A DNA stretch of 51,728 bases, from positions 1 to 51,728 of the forward strand of contig CAMEOT010000019.1 of the NCBI GenBank assembly GCA_945929965.1, read 5' to 3'. Source of the stretch: an uncultured Lachnospiraceae bacterium (lineage in GTDB: Bacteria; Bacillota; Clostridia; Lachnospirales; Lachnospiraceae). The notes beneath the pieces are model-generated. The model did no database searches. It worked only from the letters and a program-made list of their open reading frames with translations, and had not been told where the DNA came from. Of this stretch, positions 7,960-17,279 are shown piece after piece. Numbering within the stretch: position 1 is the stretch's first letter; each line of letters begins with the position of its first letter. The translations under genes and the position numbers were made by a program.

Positions 7960-8919
7960 TTAGTTCTCATCGCTGGGGTTCAGCTGTAATCCCAGCTCTT
8001 TCAGTTTAGCCAGAACTTCTTCCAAAGATTTACGTCCGAGGTTACGAACCTTCATCATATCTTCTGAAGTCTTATTGGTTAACTCTTCTACAGTATTGAT
8101 ACCTGCTCTCTTCAAGCAGTTGTAAGAACGAACGGAAAGCTCCAGTTCGTCAATACTCATCTCCAGAACCTTTTCCTTCTCGTCGTCTTCCTTCTCTACC
8201 ATAACCTCAGCGGTCTTAGCATTTTCGGACAGGTCGATGAACAGGTTCAGATGCTCGCTGAGCACCTTAGCTGCCAGGCTGACTGCCTCATCGGGAGCCA
8301 GGGTTCCGTTGGTGTATACATCCAATGTAAGCTTGTCGAAATCAGTACTCTGACCTACACGGGTATTTTCTACCGTAACGTTAACTCTCTCTACAGGTGT
8401 ATAGATAGAATCAATGGCAATTACGCCGATTGGTAAATCTTCGTGTTTGTTCTTGTCGGCACTTACGTAGCCGCGGCCTCTTGTAATAGTTAACTCCATG
8501 TAAAGCTTGGTGTCTTTACCGCTCAGAGTTGCGATTACAAGGTCGGGGTTCAGAATTTCAATATCCTGATCACACTGGATATCAGAAGCTCTTACAACAC
8601 CTTCGCCTTCAAACTCGATATATGCAGTCTTAGCCTCGTTGGTCTCGCTGTTATTCTTGATAGCAAGGCTCTTGATGTTCATAATGATCTCAGATACATC
8701 TTCCTTTACACCGGGAATAGAACTGAACTCATGAAGAACACCCTCAATTTTGATCTGGCTCACTGCAGCACCGGGCAGGGAAGACAGCATGATTCTTCTC
8801 AGGGAGTTACCCAGAGTAATACCATAGCCTCTTTCCAGGGGTTTTACTACGAATTTACCATACTTTTTGTCTTCTGAAATCTCGCTAACCTCAATATTAG
8901 GTCTTTCAAAATCAAACAC
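7960..8919 (-). CDS. rpoA: DNA-directed RNA polymerase subunit alpha
   Basis: A 319-residue alpha subunit. The N-terminal assembly domain includes [23 protein letters not shown]. The C-terminal domain from about residue 250 contains [20 protein letters not shown] and [10 protein letters not shown], which bind UP elements and activators. A GTG start at 8919 giving [11 protein letters not shown] is preferred because AAAGGAGG lies nine bases before it; a TTG two codons upstream would leave only three bases. It is in the usual place between rpsD and rplQ. Confidence 0.97.
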   Translation of the reverse strand: MFDFERPNIEVSEISEDKKYGKFVVKPLERGYGITLGNSLRRIMLSSLPGAAVSQIKIEGVLHEFSSIPGVKEDVSEIIMNIKSLAIKNNSETNEAKTAYIEFEGEGVVRASDIQCDQDIEILNPDLVIATLSGKDTKLYMELTITRGRGYVSADKNKHEDLPIGVIAIDSIYTPVERVNVTVENTRVGQSTDFDKLTLDVYTNGTLAPDEAVSLAAKVLSEHLNLFIDLSENAKTAEVMVEKEDDEKEKVLEMSIDELELSVRSYNCLKRAGINTVEELTNKTSEDMMKVRNLGRKSLEEVLAKLKELGLQLNPSDEN

Positions 8920-9023
8920 TGCCAATACCCTCCTTTGCGAACTTTATATGTTGACATGTTCTTACGAACAATATCCCATGGAATATTATTCCACAGGAAA
9001 TGTTCATTGGGGTTAAATAAAAC

Positions 9024-9617
9024 TTACTTGGAGTACAACTCGACGATAAGCATCTCGTCAACAGGAACATCGATCATCTCTCTGGTAGGCAGATTCTTAA
9101 TGGTTCCCTTAAAGTTCTCAACATCAGCATCGATCCATTCAGGTACTAATCTTCCAGCAGTTACATCAAGAATATCCTTGTATCTCTGCATGGACTTAGC
9201 GCTCTCCTTGATCTCAATAACATCGCCAGCCTTGATCAGGTAAGAAGGAATGTTTACACACTTACCGTTTACAAGTACATGCTTGTGGTCAACGATCTGT
9301 CTTGCTTCTCTTCTGGTTCTAGCAAAGCCCATTCTGAACACTACGTTGTCCAGTCTGCTCTCTAACAGGGTCATCAGGTTCTCACCGGTCATGCCCTTCA
9401 TTCTATCAGCCTTCTCATAGTAGTTACGGAAAGGCTTCTCCAGAACGCCATAGATGAACTTAGCCTTCTGCTTCTCTCTTAACTGAAGTCCGTACTCAGA
9501 TACCTTTTTGCCTGCTCTTGCAGAGATTCTGTTAGACTTCTTGTCATAGCCCAGGTAAGAAGGCTCAAGGCCAAGGGCTCTACATCTTTTCAGTACAGGT
9601 ACGCGATTTACTGCCAT
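9024..9617 (-). CDS. rpsD: 30S ribosomal protein S4
   Basis: A 197-residue S4 with the S4 RNA-binding domain around [34 protein letters not shown]4 nucleates 30S assembly on 16S rRNA and can repress its own operon. The N-terminal zinc ribbon cysteines are missing: only one Cys remains in [10 protein letters not shown], so this is the zinc-independent form. AAGGGAAAATAAAAAAATG marks the start. The spacer to rpsK holds two hairpins. Confidence 0.97.
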   Translation of the reverse strand: MAVNRVPVLKRCRALGLEPSYLGYDKKSNRISARAGKKVSEYGLQLREKQKAKFIYGVLEKPFRNYYEKADRMKGMTGENLMTLLESRLDNVVFRMGFARTRREARQIVDHKHVLVNGKCVNIPSYLIKAGDVIEIKESAKSMQRYKDILDVTAGRLVPEWIDADVENFKGTIKNLPTREMIDVPVDEMLIVELYSK

Positions 9618-9643
9618 TTTTTTATTTTCCCTTCTTTATACTT

Positions 9644-9689
9644 CGGAAGTGACTTCCGAGGGTTGTTTACAGTGCCGCAATGCGGCACT
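9644..9689. repeat. Two hairpins in the rpsK-rpsD spacer
   Basis: CGGAAG-TGA-CTTCCG (9644-9658) and the perfect AGTGCCGC-AAT-GCGGCACT (9671-9689) lie in the 137-base spacer. Neither has a T run of terminator strength, so they are more likely RNA-processing or stability elements, or an S4 leader. Confidence 0.55.
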
Positions 9690-9754
9690 TTCATCCAACT
9701 TGTTCTAATGTTACTTCATTAAAATTAACTGTTTCGTCTTCTGACGAATTCTCA

Positions 9755-10150
9755 CTAAACGCGACGACGCTTAGGAGGACGGCATCCATTGTGAGGTACA
9801 GGAGTTACATCACAAATGCTTAAGACATCCAGTCCACTTGCAGACAGAGCTCTGATTGCTGCTTCACGTCCTGAACCAGGACCCTTTACAAATACGTCAA
9901 CGGACTTTAATCCGTGAACAAGAGCAGCCTTTGTTGCTGTTTCAGCAGCCATCTGTGCAGCATATGGAGTAGATTTCTTTGAACCTCTAAAACCAAGACC
10001 ACCGGCACTTGCCCAGCTAAGAGCATTACCTTCAGCATCAGTTAACGTTACGATCGTATTGTTAAAAGAAGACTGAATATGTGCCTGTCCGCGTTCAACG
10101 TTTTTTCTTACACGCTTTTTTGTTACTTTCTTTGCAACTTTTTTAGCCAT
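9755..10150 (-). CDS. rpsK: 30S ribosomal protein S11
   Basis: A 131-residue S11. After a Lys-rich start, the family core reads [46 protein letters not shown] in sense and ends [19 protein letters not shown]11 lies on the 30S platform next to S18 and the 3' region of 16S rRNA. It sits between rpsM and rpsD as in other bacteria. The ribosome binding site (AGTAGGTTAG) is weaker than its neighbours'. Confidence 0.98.
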   Translation of the reverse strand: MAKKVAKKVTKKRVRKNVERGQAHIQSSFNNTIVTLTDAEGNALSWASAGGLGFRGSKKSTPYAAQMAAETATKAALVHGLKSVDVFVKGPGSGREAAIRALSASGLDVLSICDVTPVPHNGCRPPKRRRV

Positions 10151-10226
10151 TTTAAACTAACCTACTTTCTCATTTCCTGGGGATGCTTACATTTGCTTCC
10201 CTCTCACAGTTACATTACGATATCAA

Positions 10227-10598
10227 TTACTTCTTCTTATTTGCCACCGTGCGCTTAGGTCCCTTACGAGTTCTTGCGTTGGTCTTAGTCTTCTGACCAC
10301 GAACAGGAAGTCCTTTACGATGACGAATACCACGATAGCAGCCGATTTCCTGAAGTCTCTTGATATTCAGAGCGATTTCTCTTCTCAGATCACCTTCTAC
10401 CATAACGCCGAGCTTTTCGATAGCTTCACTGATCTTCTTTACCTCATCATCGGTAATATCTCTCACTCTGGTATCAGGATTTACACCTGCTTCTGCCAAC
10501 AGCTTGTCAGCAGTAGGTCTGCCTATTCCATAGATATAGGTCAAACCGATCTCAATTCGTTTTTCTCTAGGTAAGTCTACACCTGCGATACGAGCCAT
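10227..10598 (-). CDS. rpsM: 30S ribosomal protein S13
   Basis: A 123-residue S13 starting [26 protein letters not shown], with the helix-two-turn-helix middle and the basic tail [21 protein letters not shown] that contacts P-site tRNA. S13 forms intersubunit bridges from the 30S head. TGGAGGAAACGTAA precedes the ATG. It follows rpmJ after an unusually long 410-base transcribed spacer. Confidence 0.98.
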   Translation of the reverse strand: MARIAGVDLPREKRIEIGLTYIYGIGRPTADKLLAEAGVNPDTRVRDITDDEVKKISEAIEKLGVMVEGDLRREIALNIKRLQEIGCYRGIRHRKGLPVRGQKTKTNARTRKGPKRTVANKKK

Positions 10599-11008
10599 TT
10601 ACGTTTCCTCCATTTTCCTGCGTAATCTCTTACGCTTTGCGCAACATTTCTGCGCTCACAACTTTCGTTGCGTGTGCGTACGTTTGGTCTGTTAGTTGTA
10701 CGCCCAATAGTTACTAATTGATTGGGGCTCTCACCCAATCGGACACGATCCGATCTTTCCATAACAAATATGTCTGCATCCGCAAAAAGAAATCTGCGAT
10801 TTCTTTTTGGTGACGAAACTTAGATTTTCTTAATTTATGTCTTTTATAAATTTAGAAAATCTTTTCGTCATGGTATCAACAAGTAATCTCCCGTAAGCTC
10901 TATCCAAATCTATTATGAAAATTGATAATTTTGATAATGATCAATTCAGCCGCACATAATAACCGGACAAGAACTCACATACCTGATCAAATGACGATCA
11001 AGCGGTGA
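10599..11008. other. 410-base spacer between rpmJ and rpsM
   Basis: No convincing gene was found. A minus-strand open frame at 10577-10762 overlaps the rpsM start and has no family resemblance. The main content is two strong hairpins at 10783-10870 (listed separately). The rest is AT-rich with small inverted repeats such as TGATCAAATGACGATCA at about 10983-10999. It is transcribed in the alpha operon and could be the site of S4 autoregulation. Confidence 0.5.
10783..10870. repeat. Nested-hairpin element, copy A
   Basis: A perfect 12-bp hairpin CAAAAAGAAATC/GATTTCTTTTTG (10783-10809) is followed by a two-tier hairpin. Outer arms TGACGAAA/TTTTCGTCA enclose CTTA and then GATTTTCTTAATTTAT paired with ATAAATTTAGAAAATC (10811-10870). 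The outer-arm/CTTA/GATTTT layout recurs at 18330-18389. Confidence 0.7.
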
Positions 11009-11122
11009 TTATCCCTGTCTCTGTTTGTGCTTCGGATTCTCACAGATTACTCTGATGCGTCCTTTTCTCTTGATGATTTTGCACTTTTCGCAAATCGGTT
11101 TTACTGATGATCTAACTTTCAT
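11009..11122 (-). CDS. rpmJ: 50S ribosomal protein L36
   Basis: A 37-residue protein reading [20 protein letters not shown], then [17 protein letters not shown]. This is L36 of the zinc-binding type, with ligands C11, C14, C27 and H32. It stabilises 23S rRNA in the large subunit. AAAGGAGGGTTTAAC stands upstream of the ATG. It is the first gene after the promoter embedded in the terminator hairpin at 11142-11184. It is separated from infA, its usual neighbour, by an unknown membrane protein gene. Confidence 0.97.
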   Translation of the reverse strand: MKVRSSVKPICEKCKIIKRKGRIRVICENPKHKQRQG

Positions 11123-11141
11123 GTTAAACCCTCCTTTCAAA

Positions 11142-11175
11142 AAAGACCGTCTTACATTATAGCATGACGGTCTTT
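11142..11175 (-). terminator. Terminator between the unknown membrane gene and rpmJ
   Basis: AAAGACCGTC pairs perfectly with GACGGTCTTT around a 14-base loop. On the minus strand it ends in TTTTTTG, right before the rpmJ ribosome binding site. The loop contains TATAAT. Confidence 0.8.
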
Positions 11176-11184
11176 CCTTTGCAA
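11156..11184 (-). promoter_or_regulatory. Sigma-A promoter for rpmJ embedded in a terminator
   Basis: On the minus strand TTGCAA (11179-11184) and a perfect TATAAT (11156-11161) are separated by 17 bases. The -10 box lies in the loop of the terminator hairpin, so upstream transcripts are stopped where the rpmJ-rplQ transcript begins. Confidence 0.65.
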
Positions 11185-11223
11185 GCGTATTCTTGCGCTT
11201 TTTTCAATATTTTTTAGGTTTTT

Positions 11224-12510
11224 TCAACTTTTTTGTGATCTTTTTGCCTGCTTTACGATCAAAACGATAAAAGTAATGATTGCAGCCACCGCTACGCTTA
11301 AAATACGGAAGGTAAATCTCGCGTGCAGCGCGGAATGATGCTGTACCGCAACGATCCATGCAAAGGGAATTGCAGCCACGATCACTAACGGAAGTAGCTG
11401 TGCATACTCATCCTTCCATCTGCCCTTGACAAACACCGTCACAAGCAGTATGACTGCCACTGCTGCCAGAACTCCTGCAGCGATTCCCATATATGCGGGA
11501 TACTCCTGCAGATTCAGTCCAATGACATAGAAACCGCCATTCATACGGGGTCTTCCACCAATGGCTTCCGTACGTCCGATGATGGACCAGATGGCATCCT
11601 TGATCGTACCTGTGTGCAGTGTCAGATCTGCGATGACCCATTTGGCTGCCCACATGCCGGCATAGCCGACTGCCCAGCTTATGCCGAAGCCAATCAGCTT
11701 CTTAATATTGCTCCACAGCTTATCACTTTCTAATAAGAAGTAACAGCACAGAGGAATTCCTAAAGTGACGATCGGATATGTCAAAAAGTCAAAATAAGAA
11801 GTCAGGATACCGACGACCAGGAAAAACTCGGGATAGAGCTGTCTTTCATGCAGCTTATCATGGTGTAACAGCATATATTCCACTGCCAGAAGTGTCAGGA
11901 TCCAGCATACTGACATAGTCAGAGATACCAGCACCAGCACAGGCTTCATGAACAAAAAGCTCCCCAAAGTAACGATCGCAACTGAAACATTTTTCTTCCG
12001 TATCGCAGTAACCAGTACCAAGATCATAAGTGCGATCTGCGCCACCAGTTCCAGCCATACCACATGCTGCCAGGAAAACAACAGCAGCAACGGTTTCAGA
12101 TACAATAGATATCCATGCCAGTATCTCGCATAGATGTGAAGATACATGTTGTTCACATTCTCGTGGGATTCACAGAATGCCTTCAGGGAATCCTCCGGTG
12201 TCCACACATCCTCTTCCAGATCATAGTGATACATCCACATAGCATGCTCATAGGCATTCTTATCCGGTAATCTCTCTATGGCATTCTGCACCATGATCGC
12301 ATCGGTATAAGTCTCTCTGTTCTTCCACAGATACTGGGAAAAAGCATCCTCCGGGATCTCATCGCCGGTCTTTAGCATATCGCTGACACTTTTCTCCACA
12401 TTTTTACGCATAGGACCTACCGGAAGCAGGAATACCAATACCAAAAGCATGGTTCCCACTACCGCACTGACCGCCAGAATCGCAGCAAAGCTGCGTATTT
12501 TTTTAGCCAT
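11224..12510 (-). CDS. Polytopic membrane protein of unknown function between infA and rpmJ
   Basis: A 428-residue protein not assigned to a family. An N-terminal membrane segment (about 8-31) is followed by a roughly 100-residue soluble stretch outside the first helix. It is rich in acidic and aromatic residues and ends HIYARYWHGYLLYLKPLLLLF. Then come about ten hydrophobic segments to residue 420 and a short basic tail. The mix of a long first extracytoplasmic loop and many helices recalls GT-C-type glycosyltransferases or polysaccharide polymerases, but no catalytic motif was identified. The ATG lies three bases after the infA stop with GGAGAG inside the infA end, so the two are translationally linked. 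Its insertion between infA and rpmJ is unusual. Confidence 0.8.
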   Translation of the reverse strand: MAKKIRSFAAILAVSAVVGTMLLVLVFLLPVGPMRKNVEKSVSDMLKTGDEIPEDAFSQYLWKNRETYTDAIMVQNAIERLPDKNAYEHAMWMYHYDLEEDVWTPEDSLKAFCESHENVNNMYLHIYARYWHGYLLYLKPLLLLFSWQHVVWLELVAQIALMILVLVTAIRKKNVSVAIVTLGSFLFMKPVLVLVSLTMSVCWILTLLAVEYMLLHHDKLHERQLYPEFFLVVGILTSYFDFLTYPIVTLGIPLCCYFLLESDKLWSNIKKLIGFGISWAVGYAGMWAAKWVIADLTLHTGTIKDAIWSIIGRTEAIGGRPRMNGGFYVIGLNLQEYPAYMGIAAGVLAAVAVILLVTVFVKGRWKDEYAQLLPLVIVAAIPFAWIVAVQHHSALHARFTFRILSVAVAAIITFIVLIVKQAKRSQKS

Positions 12511-12513
12511 AGC

Positions 12514-12732
12514 TTACTTATCTCTCCAGATGATACGTCCCTTGCTCAGATCGTAGGGAGACAGTTCCAGTGTCACCTTATCTCCGGGAAGGATACGGAT
12601 AAAGTTCTGACGAAGCTTACCGCTGATGGTAGCCAGTACTCTGTGTCCGTTCTCCAGTTCTACACGAAACATGGTATTGGGAAGCTTCTCCACAACCGTT
12701 CCTTCGATTTCGATTACATCACTTTTAGACAT
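12514..12732 (-). CDS. infA: Translation initiation factor IF-1
   Basis: A 72-residue IF-1 with the complete S1/OB-fold sequence. It starts [19 protein letters not shown], has [21 protein letters not shown] in the middle and ends [12 protein letters not shown]. It binds the 30S A site during initiation. GGAGGAAATTT precedes the start. It sits in the adk-map-KOW-infA operon and directly upstream of the unknown membrane protein. Confidence 0.98.
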   Translation of the reverse strand: MSKSDVIEIEGTVVEKLPNTMFRVELENGHRVLATISGKLRQNFIRILPGDKVTLELSPYDLSKGRIIWRDK

Positions 12733-12764
12733 AAATTTCCTCCATAGCTTTCTACTTTTTGATT

Positions 12765-13073
12765 CTAGTTCTTGTTCATGCTTCTCAGAAGCTGCAATAG
12801 TTCCACTCTGTCATGATACTCTTTTAAATGACTTCTGATCTGTTCATTGATCTCCTCTTCACGGTCTGCGGCAGGCTGCTGCACTTTCTGCATAAGTCCT
12901 GCCTTAGCCGCAAAATGTATGATCTGAATATGTTTTTTCTTTTTCTTTTTGGGATTTGTCACACCGCGAAGCCGTCCATCGCACAAAAATACACTGTCAC
13001 CCTCTTCTCCAATGATCAGATACAATCTGTCCTTGTCATGACCGGCTTTTGAAGTTGCAAGTTCTCCTATCAT
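12765..13073 (-). CDS. KOW-domain RNA-binding protein
   Basis: A 102-residue protein. The first 45 residues, [20 protein letters not shown] through [11 protein letters not shown], match the KOW-type fold of the L14e-like proteins found between map and infA in many Clostridia. Lysines 42-47 form a basic patch. The C-terminal half is predicted helical and probably binds RNA or the ribosome. Its role is not established. The start has only a distant AAAGG, so initiation may be weak or coupled to map. Confidence 0.8.
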   Translation of the reverse strand: MIGELATSKAGHDKDRLYLIIGEEGDSVFLCDGRLRGVTNPKKKKKKHIQIIHFAAKAGLMQKVQQPAADREEEINEQIRSHLKEYHDRVELLQLLRSMNKN

Positions 13074-13121
13074 ACCGTAAGTCTAACCTTTCTTACGCAT
13101 TATAATCGCAGTGGATTACTC

Positions 13122-13874
13122 TTAATACAAGGTCAGGATCTCGGGCTCGCCGTCCGTGATCAGGACCGTATTCTCATAATGTGCGGACAGGGATCCATCC
13201 TCGGTGACTACTGTCCAGTCGTCATCAAGCCATGCCACATCCGGTCTTCCGATGTTGATCATAGGCTCGATCGCCAGGGTCATACCTGCCTGGAGCTTAA
13301 TGCCGTGTCTGCGTTGTGCGAAATTGGGGATCTGGGGATCCTCATGCAGGCTGGTGCCGATACCGTGACCTACCAGATCTCTTACGATACCGTAGCCAAA
13401 AGGCTTGATATAGGCATCAATTGCATTGGAAATGTCATACAGGTGGTTACCTGCCTTTGCCATCTCAATGCCTGCGAAAAAGCTTCCCTTGGTCCTCTCC
13501 ATCAAAAGTCTTGCTTCTTCACTGACCTGACCTACCGGGAAAGTACGTGCCATGTCAGAATGATACCCCTTATAGATCAGTCCTGCATCCAGACTTACAA
13601 TATCACCCTCGTGAAGAATATGATCTTTGTGAGGAATACCATGTACGACTTCATCATTCACAGATACACAGATAGATGCCGGATATCCGTTATAATTCAG
13701 GAAGTTGGGAATGCAGCCGTGGGCACGGATCAGCTTCTCACCCAGGTTGTTGATGTCCAGAGTGGATACACCGGGGTGTACTGCCTTCTCCATCTGGCTG
13801 AATACATCCGCCAAAATTTTACAAGATTCTCTCATCAGCTCGATCTCACGCTGTGATTTGATAGTTACTGCCAT
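13122..13874 (-). CDS. map: Type I methionine aminopeptidase
   Basis: A 250-residue enzyme that removes N-terminal methionine. Metal ligands are visible: D96 and D107 in SLDAGLIYKGYHSDMARTF, the His in VGHGIGTSLHEDP, the Glu in LAIEPMI and the last Glu in ENTVLITDGEPEILT. H78 in EVVHGIP is the substrate-positioning histidine. It begins MAVTIKSQREIELMRESCKI, with AAAGGTGA six bases upstream; a GTG three codons earlier is less likely. The position after adk and before infA is conserved in Firmicutes. Confidence 0.97.
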   Translation of the reverse strand: MAVTIKSQREIELMRESCKILADVFSQMEKAVHPGVSTLDINNLGEKLIRAHGCIPNFLNYNGYPASICVSVNDEVVHGIPHKDHILHEGDIVSLDAGLIYKGYHSDMARTFPVGQVSEEARLLMERTKGSFFAGIEMAKAGNHLYDISNAIDAYIKPFGYGIVRDLVGHGIGTSLHEDPQIPNFAQRRHGIKLQAGMTLAIEPMINIGRPDVAWLDDDWTVVTEDGSLSAHYENTVLITDGEPEILTLY

Positions 13875-13931
13875 TTTCTTCACCTTTCTGTTCCGAACCT
13901 TACTGCTGTTTTTCAGTGATCCGGACTTTTC

Positions 13932-14573
13932 TTAGCCAAGGATTGCTACGATATCCGCAAATACCTCTTTCATATCCTTGGTGCCGTCTACGGTCTTTAA
14001 TACATTTTTCTTGGTATAGAAATCGATCAGAGGCTGGGTCTGGTCATGATATACCTTCAGACGGTTCAATACGGTCTCAGGCTTATCATCGTCACGCAGT
14101 ACCAGTTCCTGTCCGCACTTATCACAGATGCCTTCCTTCTTGGGAGGAATGTGCTCGATATGATAAGTTGCACCGCAGGACAGACATGCGCGTCTGCCGG
14201 ACATTCTCTTCACGATATTCTCATCGGGAACATTTACGTCGATTGCAAAATCAATCGCATCGCCCAACTCGGTCAGTGCCTTGTCCAGTACCTCTGCCTG
14301 GGGAATGGTTCTGGGGAATCCATCCAGTACATAGCCGTTCTTGCAATCATCCTGTGCAACTCTGTCTAAGAGGATCTTGACGGTCAGTTCATCGGGAACC
14401 AGCTGACCCTGATCCATGTATTTCTTCGCTTCCATACCAAGCTCAGTTCCGTTCTTGATATTTGCACGGAAAATATCTCCTGTGGATACATGAGGAATTC
14501 CATACTTTTCGGCGATCATTTTTGCCTGTGTACCTTTACCTGCGCCGGGTGCGCCTAACATGATAATCTTCAT
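13932..14573 (-). CDS. adk: Adenylate kinase (zinc-binding long form)
   Basis: A 213-residue kinase interconverting ATP and AMP with two ADP. The P-loop is [10 protein letters not shown] (7-16), the AMP site HVSTGDIFR and DGFPRTIPQ. The lid carries four cysteines, C130, C133, C150 and C153, forming the structural zinc site of Gram-positive enzymes. GATAGGAGCAGAT precedes the start. First gene of a unit separated from secY by a terminator and driven by its own promoter. Confidence 0.98.
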   Translation of the reverse strand: MKIIMLGAPGAGKGTQAKMIAEKYGIPHVSTGDIFRANIKNGTELGMEAKKYMDQGQLVPDELTVKILLDRVAQDDCKNGYVLDGFPRTIPQAEVLDKALTELGDAIDFAIDVNVPDENIVKRMSGRRACLSCGATYHIEHIPPKKEGICDKCGQELVLRDDDKPETVLNRLKVYHDQTQPLIDFYTKKNVLKTVDGTKDMKEVFADIVAILG

Positions 14574-14647
14574 ATCTGCTCCTATCTGCCTGCAGCTGCA
14601 GGCTCTGCTCTTCTATGGATAAGCTACAAATACAGCCCAACATTTAT

Positions 14648-14676
14648 ATTTTAACTTTTATGCGGCTTTTTTGCAA
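14648..14676 (-). promoter_or_regulatory. Sigma-A promoter for adk-map-infA
   Basis: On the minus strand TTGCAA (14671-14676) and TAAAAT (14648-14653) are separated by 17 bases. It lies just past the secY terminator, leaving an adk leader of about 65 bases. Confidence 0.6.
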
Positions 14677-14691
14677 TAGATTTTCCCATAA

Positions 14692-14728
14692 TACAAAAAT
14701 AACCGGATGATCATAAACCATCCGGTTA
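14692..14728 (-). terminator. Terminator after secY
   Basis: AACCGGATG (14701-14709) pairs with CATCCGGTT (14719-14727). On the minus strand a run of T follows (bases 14700-14696), marking the end of the S10-spc transcript. Confidence 0.85.
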
Positions 14729-14739
14729 CTGTTATGCTG

Positions 14740-16053
14740 CTAATCTTCCAGGAATCCCTTGTAGTTACGAACAAGCATCTGAGACTCTACCTGCTTCATG
14801 GTCTCCAGTACTACGCTTACGATAATGATCAGGCTGGTACCACCGAAGGATACACTTGCACCGAACACACCGTTGAAGAAGTACGGGATCACAGATACAA
14901 TGATCAGGCCGATCGCACCGATGAATACGATATAATTCAGAATCTTATTCAGATAATCGCTGGTCGGCTTACCGGGTCTGATACCGGGGATAAAACCGCC
15001 CTGCTTCTTCATATTATCGGCAATCATCAAAGGATTGAATGTAATGGATGTATAGAAGTATGCAAAAAATACAATCAATACAATGTAAAGCAAAAGTCCC
15101 AGGGAATAAATCGGCTGGCTGGGTTTGCACCAGTAAGCGGAATTCAGACCCTTGAGGATCTCTGCCCACACGCCGGTTCCGTTATATCCGATAAAGGAAC
15201 AGATAATAATCGGGAACTGCATAATAGACTGTGCAAAAATGATGGGAATAACGCCGGAAGTATTTACCTTCAACGGAATGTTGGAAGTCTGTCCGCCGAC
15301 CATCTTTCTGCCCTGCATTTTCTTAGCATACTGTACCGGAATCTTGCGGACACCATCATTTAAGATGATAACCATTACCACCATGGCAATAATAATTGCG
15401 AAGATGATAACGACTGCAAGGATTGCGGTTGCCGGAGCTTTTCCGAACACAAACTGCTCAAACAGATTGCTCAGATCCTGAGGAAGTCTGGAAATGATGT
15501 TGATCACCAATACGATGGAGATACCATTTCCGATACCTTTTTCTGTGATTCGTTCACCCACCCACATCAGGAATGCACTACCGGCGGTAAGTGCCGTGAT
15601 CGTGGTAATTACATTCAGGGCATTATACTCGATCAGATAGCCCTGTCTGCCAAAACCGATTGCCATTGCTGTGGACTGGATCAATGCGAGCGCTATGGTA
15701 ACGTATCTGGTGATAGCGACCATTTTCTTACGGCCGTCCTCACCGTCACGCTGCATTTCTTCCAGCTTGGGAATAGCAATTGTAAGCAGCTGCATGATAA
15801 TGGAAGATGTAATATAAGGGTTGATGTTCAATGCCAGAATAGACATGTTCAGGAAAGAACCGCCTGTAATGGCATCAAAGAAACTGAACGCACCGCCTGT
15901 CTGCTGGGCAAACCATTGAGAAAAGAACTTCGTGTCCACTCCGGGTACGGGAAGCTGTGATCCGATACGGATCACAACTAACATTCCCAGTGTAAAAAGA
16001 ATCTTTTGTCTGATTTCTTTGATTTTAAATGCGTTTTTCAGTGTTGTAAGCAT
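14740..16053 (-). CDS. secY: Protein translocase subunit SecY
   Basis: A 437-residue protein with ten hydrophobic segments, the central pore of the Sec translocon. It starts [20 protein letters not shown] and contains the SecY signatures IRIGSQLPVPGVD and GGSFLNMSILALNINPYITSSIIMQ in sense order. The cytoplasmic loop PVQYAKKMQGRKMVGGQ and the tail VESQMLVRNYKGFLED are also typical. Its ATG overlaps the rplO stop (TAATG), with GAGGTGA upstream. Partners SecE and SecG are not in this window. Confidence 0.98.
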   Translation of the reverse strand: MLTTLKNAFKIKEIRQKILFTLGMLVVIRIGSQLPVPGVDTKFFSQWFAQQTGGAFSFFDAITGGSFLNMSILALNINPYITSSIIMQLLTIAIPKLEEMQRDGEDGRKKMVAITRYVTIALALIQSTAMAIGFGRQGYLIEYNALNVITTITALTAGSAFLMWVGERITEKGIGNGISIVLVINIISRLPQDLSNLFEQFVFGKAPATAILAVVIIFAIIIAMVVMVIILNDGVRKIPVQYAKKMQGRKMVGGQTSNIPLKVNTSGVIPIIFAQSIMQFPIIICSFIGYNGTGVWAEILKGLNSAYWCKPSQPIYSLGLLLYIVLIVFFAYFYTSITFNPLMIADNMKKQGGFIPGIRPGKPTSDYLNKILNYIVFIGAIGLIIVSVIPYFFNGVFGASVSFGGTSLIIIVSVVLETMKQVESQMLVRNYKGFLED

Positions 16054-16493
16054 TACATCACCTCAGCAGTTCCACCAAGAGCCTCGATCTTTTCTTTTGC
16101 GGATGCACTGAATGCATCTACCTTTACATCAAGCTTTTTGGTAAGTTCTCCGTTTCCAAGGATCTTTACTCCATCTCTGGGGTTCTTAATGATTCCTGCT
16201 TCAACTAATGCGTTTACATCAACGGTAGCACCGTTGTCAAAGCACTCCAGAGCACTTACATTGATAGCAACGATTTCCTTAGTGTTTCTGTTAGTGAAAC
16301 CTCTCTTAGGAATACGTCTGTATAAAGGCATCTGACCACCTTCGAAACCGGGTCTGGGAGCTCCGGAACGAGCCTTCTGTCCCTTATGACCCTTACCTGC
16401 GGTCTTGCCATTTCCTGAACCGTGTCCACGGCCTCTTCTAAAATTATCACTGTGTTTGGAACCTTCTGCAGGTCTTAAATTGGATAATTCCAT
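16053..16493 (-). CDS. rplO: 50S ribosomal protein L15
   Basis: A 146-residue L15, beginning [18 protein letters not shown], with the Gly/Arg-rich [20 protein letters not shown] extension and the [21 protein letters not shown] end. It assembles late on 23S rRNA domain II. The ATG at 16493 follows AAGGAGGT at eight bases; a GTG three codons upstream overlaps that site and is rejected. Overlaps secY by one base. Confidence 0.97.
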   Translation of the reverse strand: MELSNLRPAEGSKHSDNFRRGRGHGSGNGKTAGKGHKGQKARSGAPRPGFEGGQMPLYRRIPKRGFTNRNTKEIVAINVSALECFDNGATVDVNALVEAGIIKNPRDGVKILGNGELTKKLDVKVDAFSASAKEKIEALGGTAEVM

Positions 16494-16514
16494 TCCTAAC
16501 ACCTCCTTATCTGA

Positions 16515-16700
16515 TTATGCTTCTTCTACCTTGATCAAATGATTCACCTGACGGATCTGTCCTCTTGTTGCATCATTATCAGGCAGTACTACGGACTTGC
16601 CGATCTTACGCAGTCCCATAGACTCCACGATTGCTTTATTCTTCGGCACTGCGCCGATGGTGGACTTTACCAGAGTGATCTTTAACTTCTTGTCTGCCAT
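16515..16700 (-). CDS. rpmD: 50S ribosomal protein L30
   Basis: A 61-residue L30 of the short bacterial kind: LKITLVKSTIGAVPKNKAIV at the start and RGQIRQVNHLIKVEEA at the end. It packs on the 23S rRNA surface. AAAGGAGTAGAGT precedes the ATG. It keeps its usual place between rpsE and rplO. Confidence 0.97.
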   Translation of the reverse strand: MADKKLKITLVKSTIGAVPKNKAIVESMGLRKIGKSVVLPDNDATRGQIRQVNHLIKVEEA

Positions 16701-16748
16701 ACTCTACTCCTTTCTGTTGGCCCTGTCAACTTAACGGGAAGATCCGGC

Positions 16749-17258
16749 TTACGCCAGAACTTCCTCAACAGACTTTCCACGATTCTTTGCTACTTCTTCG
16801 GGAGCCTTGATCTGGCTTAAACCGGAGATAGTTGCAAGAACAACGTTCTGCTTATTGTTGGAGCCAAGAGACTTGGTACGGATATTCTTGATACCTGCAA
16901 GCTCACATACGACACGAGCGGGACCACCAGCGATGATACCGGTACCGTCGGGAGCCTTCTTCAGTAAAACGTTAGCAGAACCATACTTACCGATGAAATC
17001 ATGGGTGATGGAATTGTTCTCATCCAGATTGATCTCTACGATGTGCTTAACAGCGTCTTCCTTACCCTTACGGATAGCTTCGGGAATTTCTACAGCCTTT
17101 CCCAGACCAGCGCCTACATGGCCGTTGCCGTCGCCGACTACTACCAGAGCGGTGAATCTCATGTTACGACCACCCTTAACGGTCTTGGTTACACGCTTGA
17201 TGGTAACAACTTTATCATTTAACTCTAACTGGCTTGCATCTATGATTGTGTGTTTCAT
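16749..17258 (-). CDS. rpsE: 30S ribosomal protein S5
   Basis: A 169-residue S5. The N-terminal double-stranded RNA-binding fold is seen in [23 protein letters not shown] and [21 protein letters not shown], the C-terminal domain in [23 protein letters not shown]5 guards decoding accuracy and mRNA entry with S3 and S4. GAGGAATACACC precedes the ATG. Spacing to rplR is 21 bases. Confidence 0.98.
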   Translation of the reverse strand: MKHTIIDASQLELNDKVVTIKRVTKTVKGGRNMRFTALVVVGDGNGHVGAGLGKAVEIPEAIRKGKEDAVKHIVEINLDENNSITHDFIGKYGSANVLLKKAPDGTGIIAGGPARVVCELAGIKNIRTKSLGSNNKQNVVLATISGLSQIKAPEEVAKNRGKSVEEVLA

Positions 17259-17279
17259 GGTGTATTCCTCTTTCCTTTC

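Noticed and set aside
10577..10762. Minus-strand open frame overlapping the rpsM start
   Set aside because: No ribosome binding site or family resemblance, and it overlaps the firmly placed rpsM start; it is spacer sequence.
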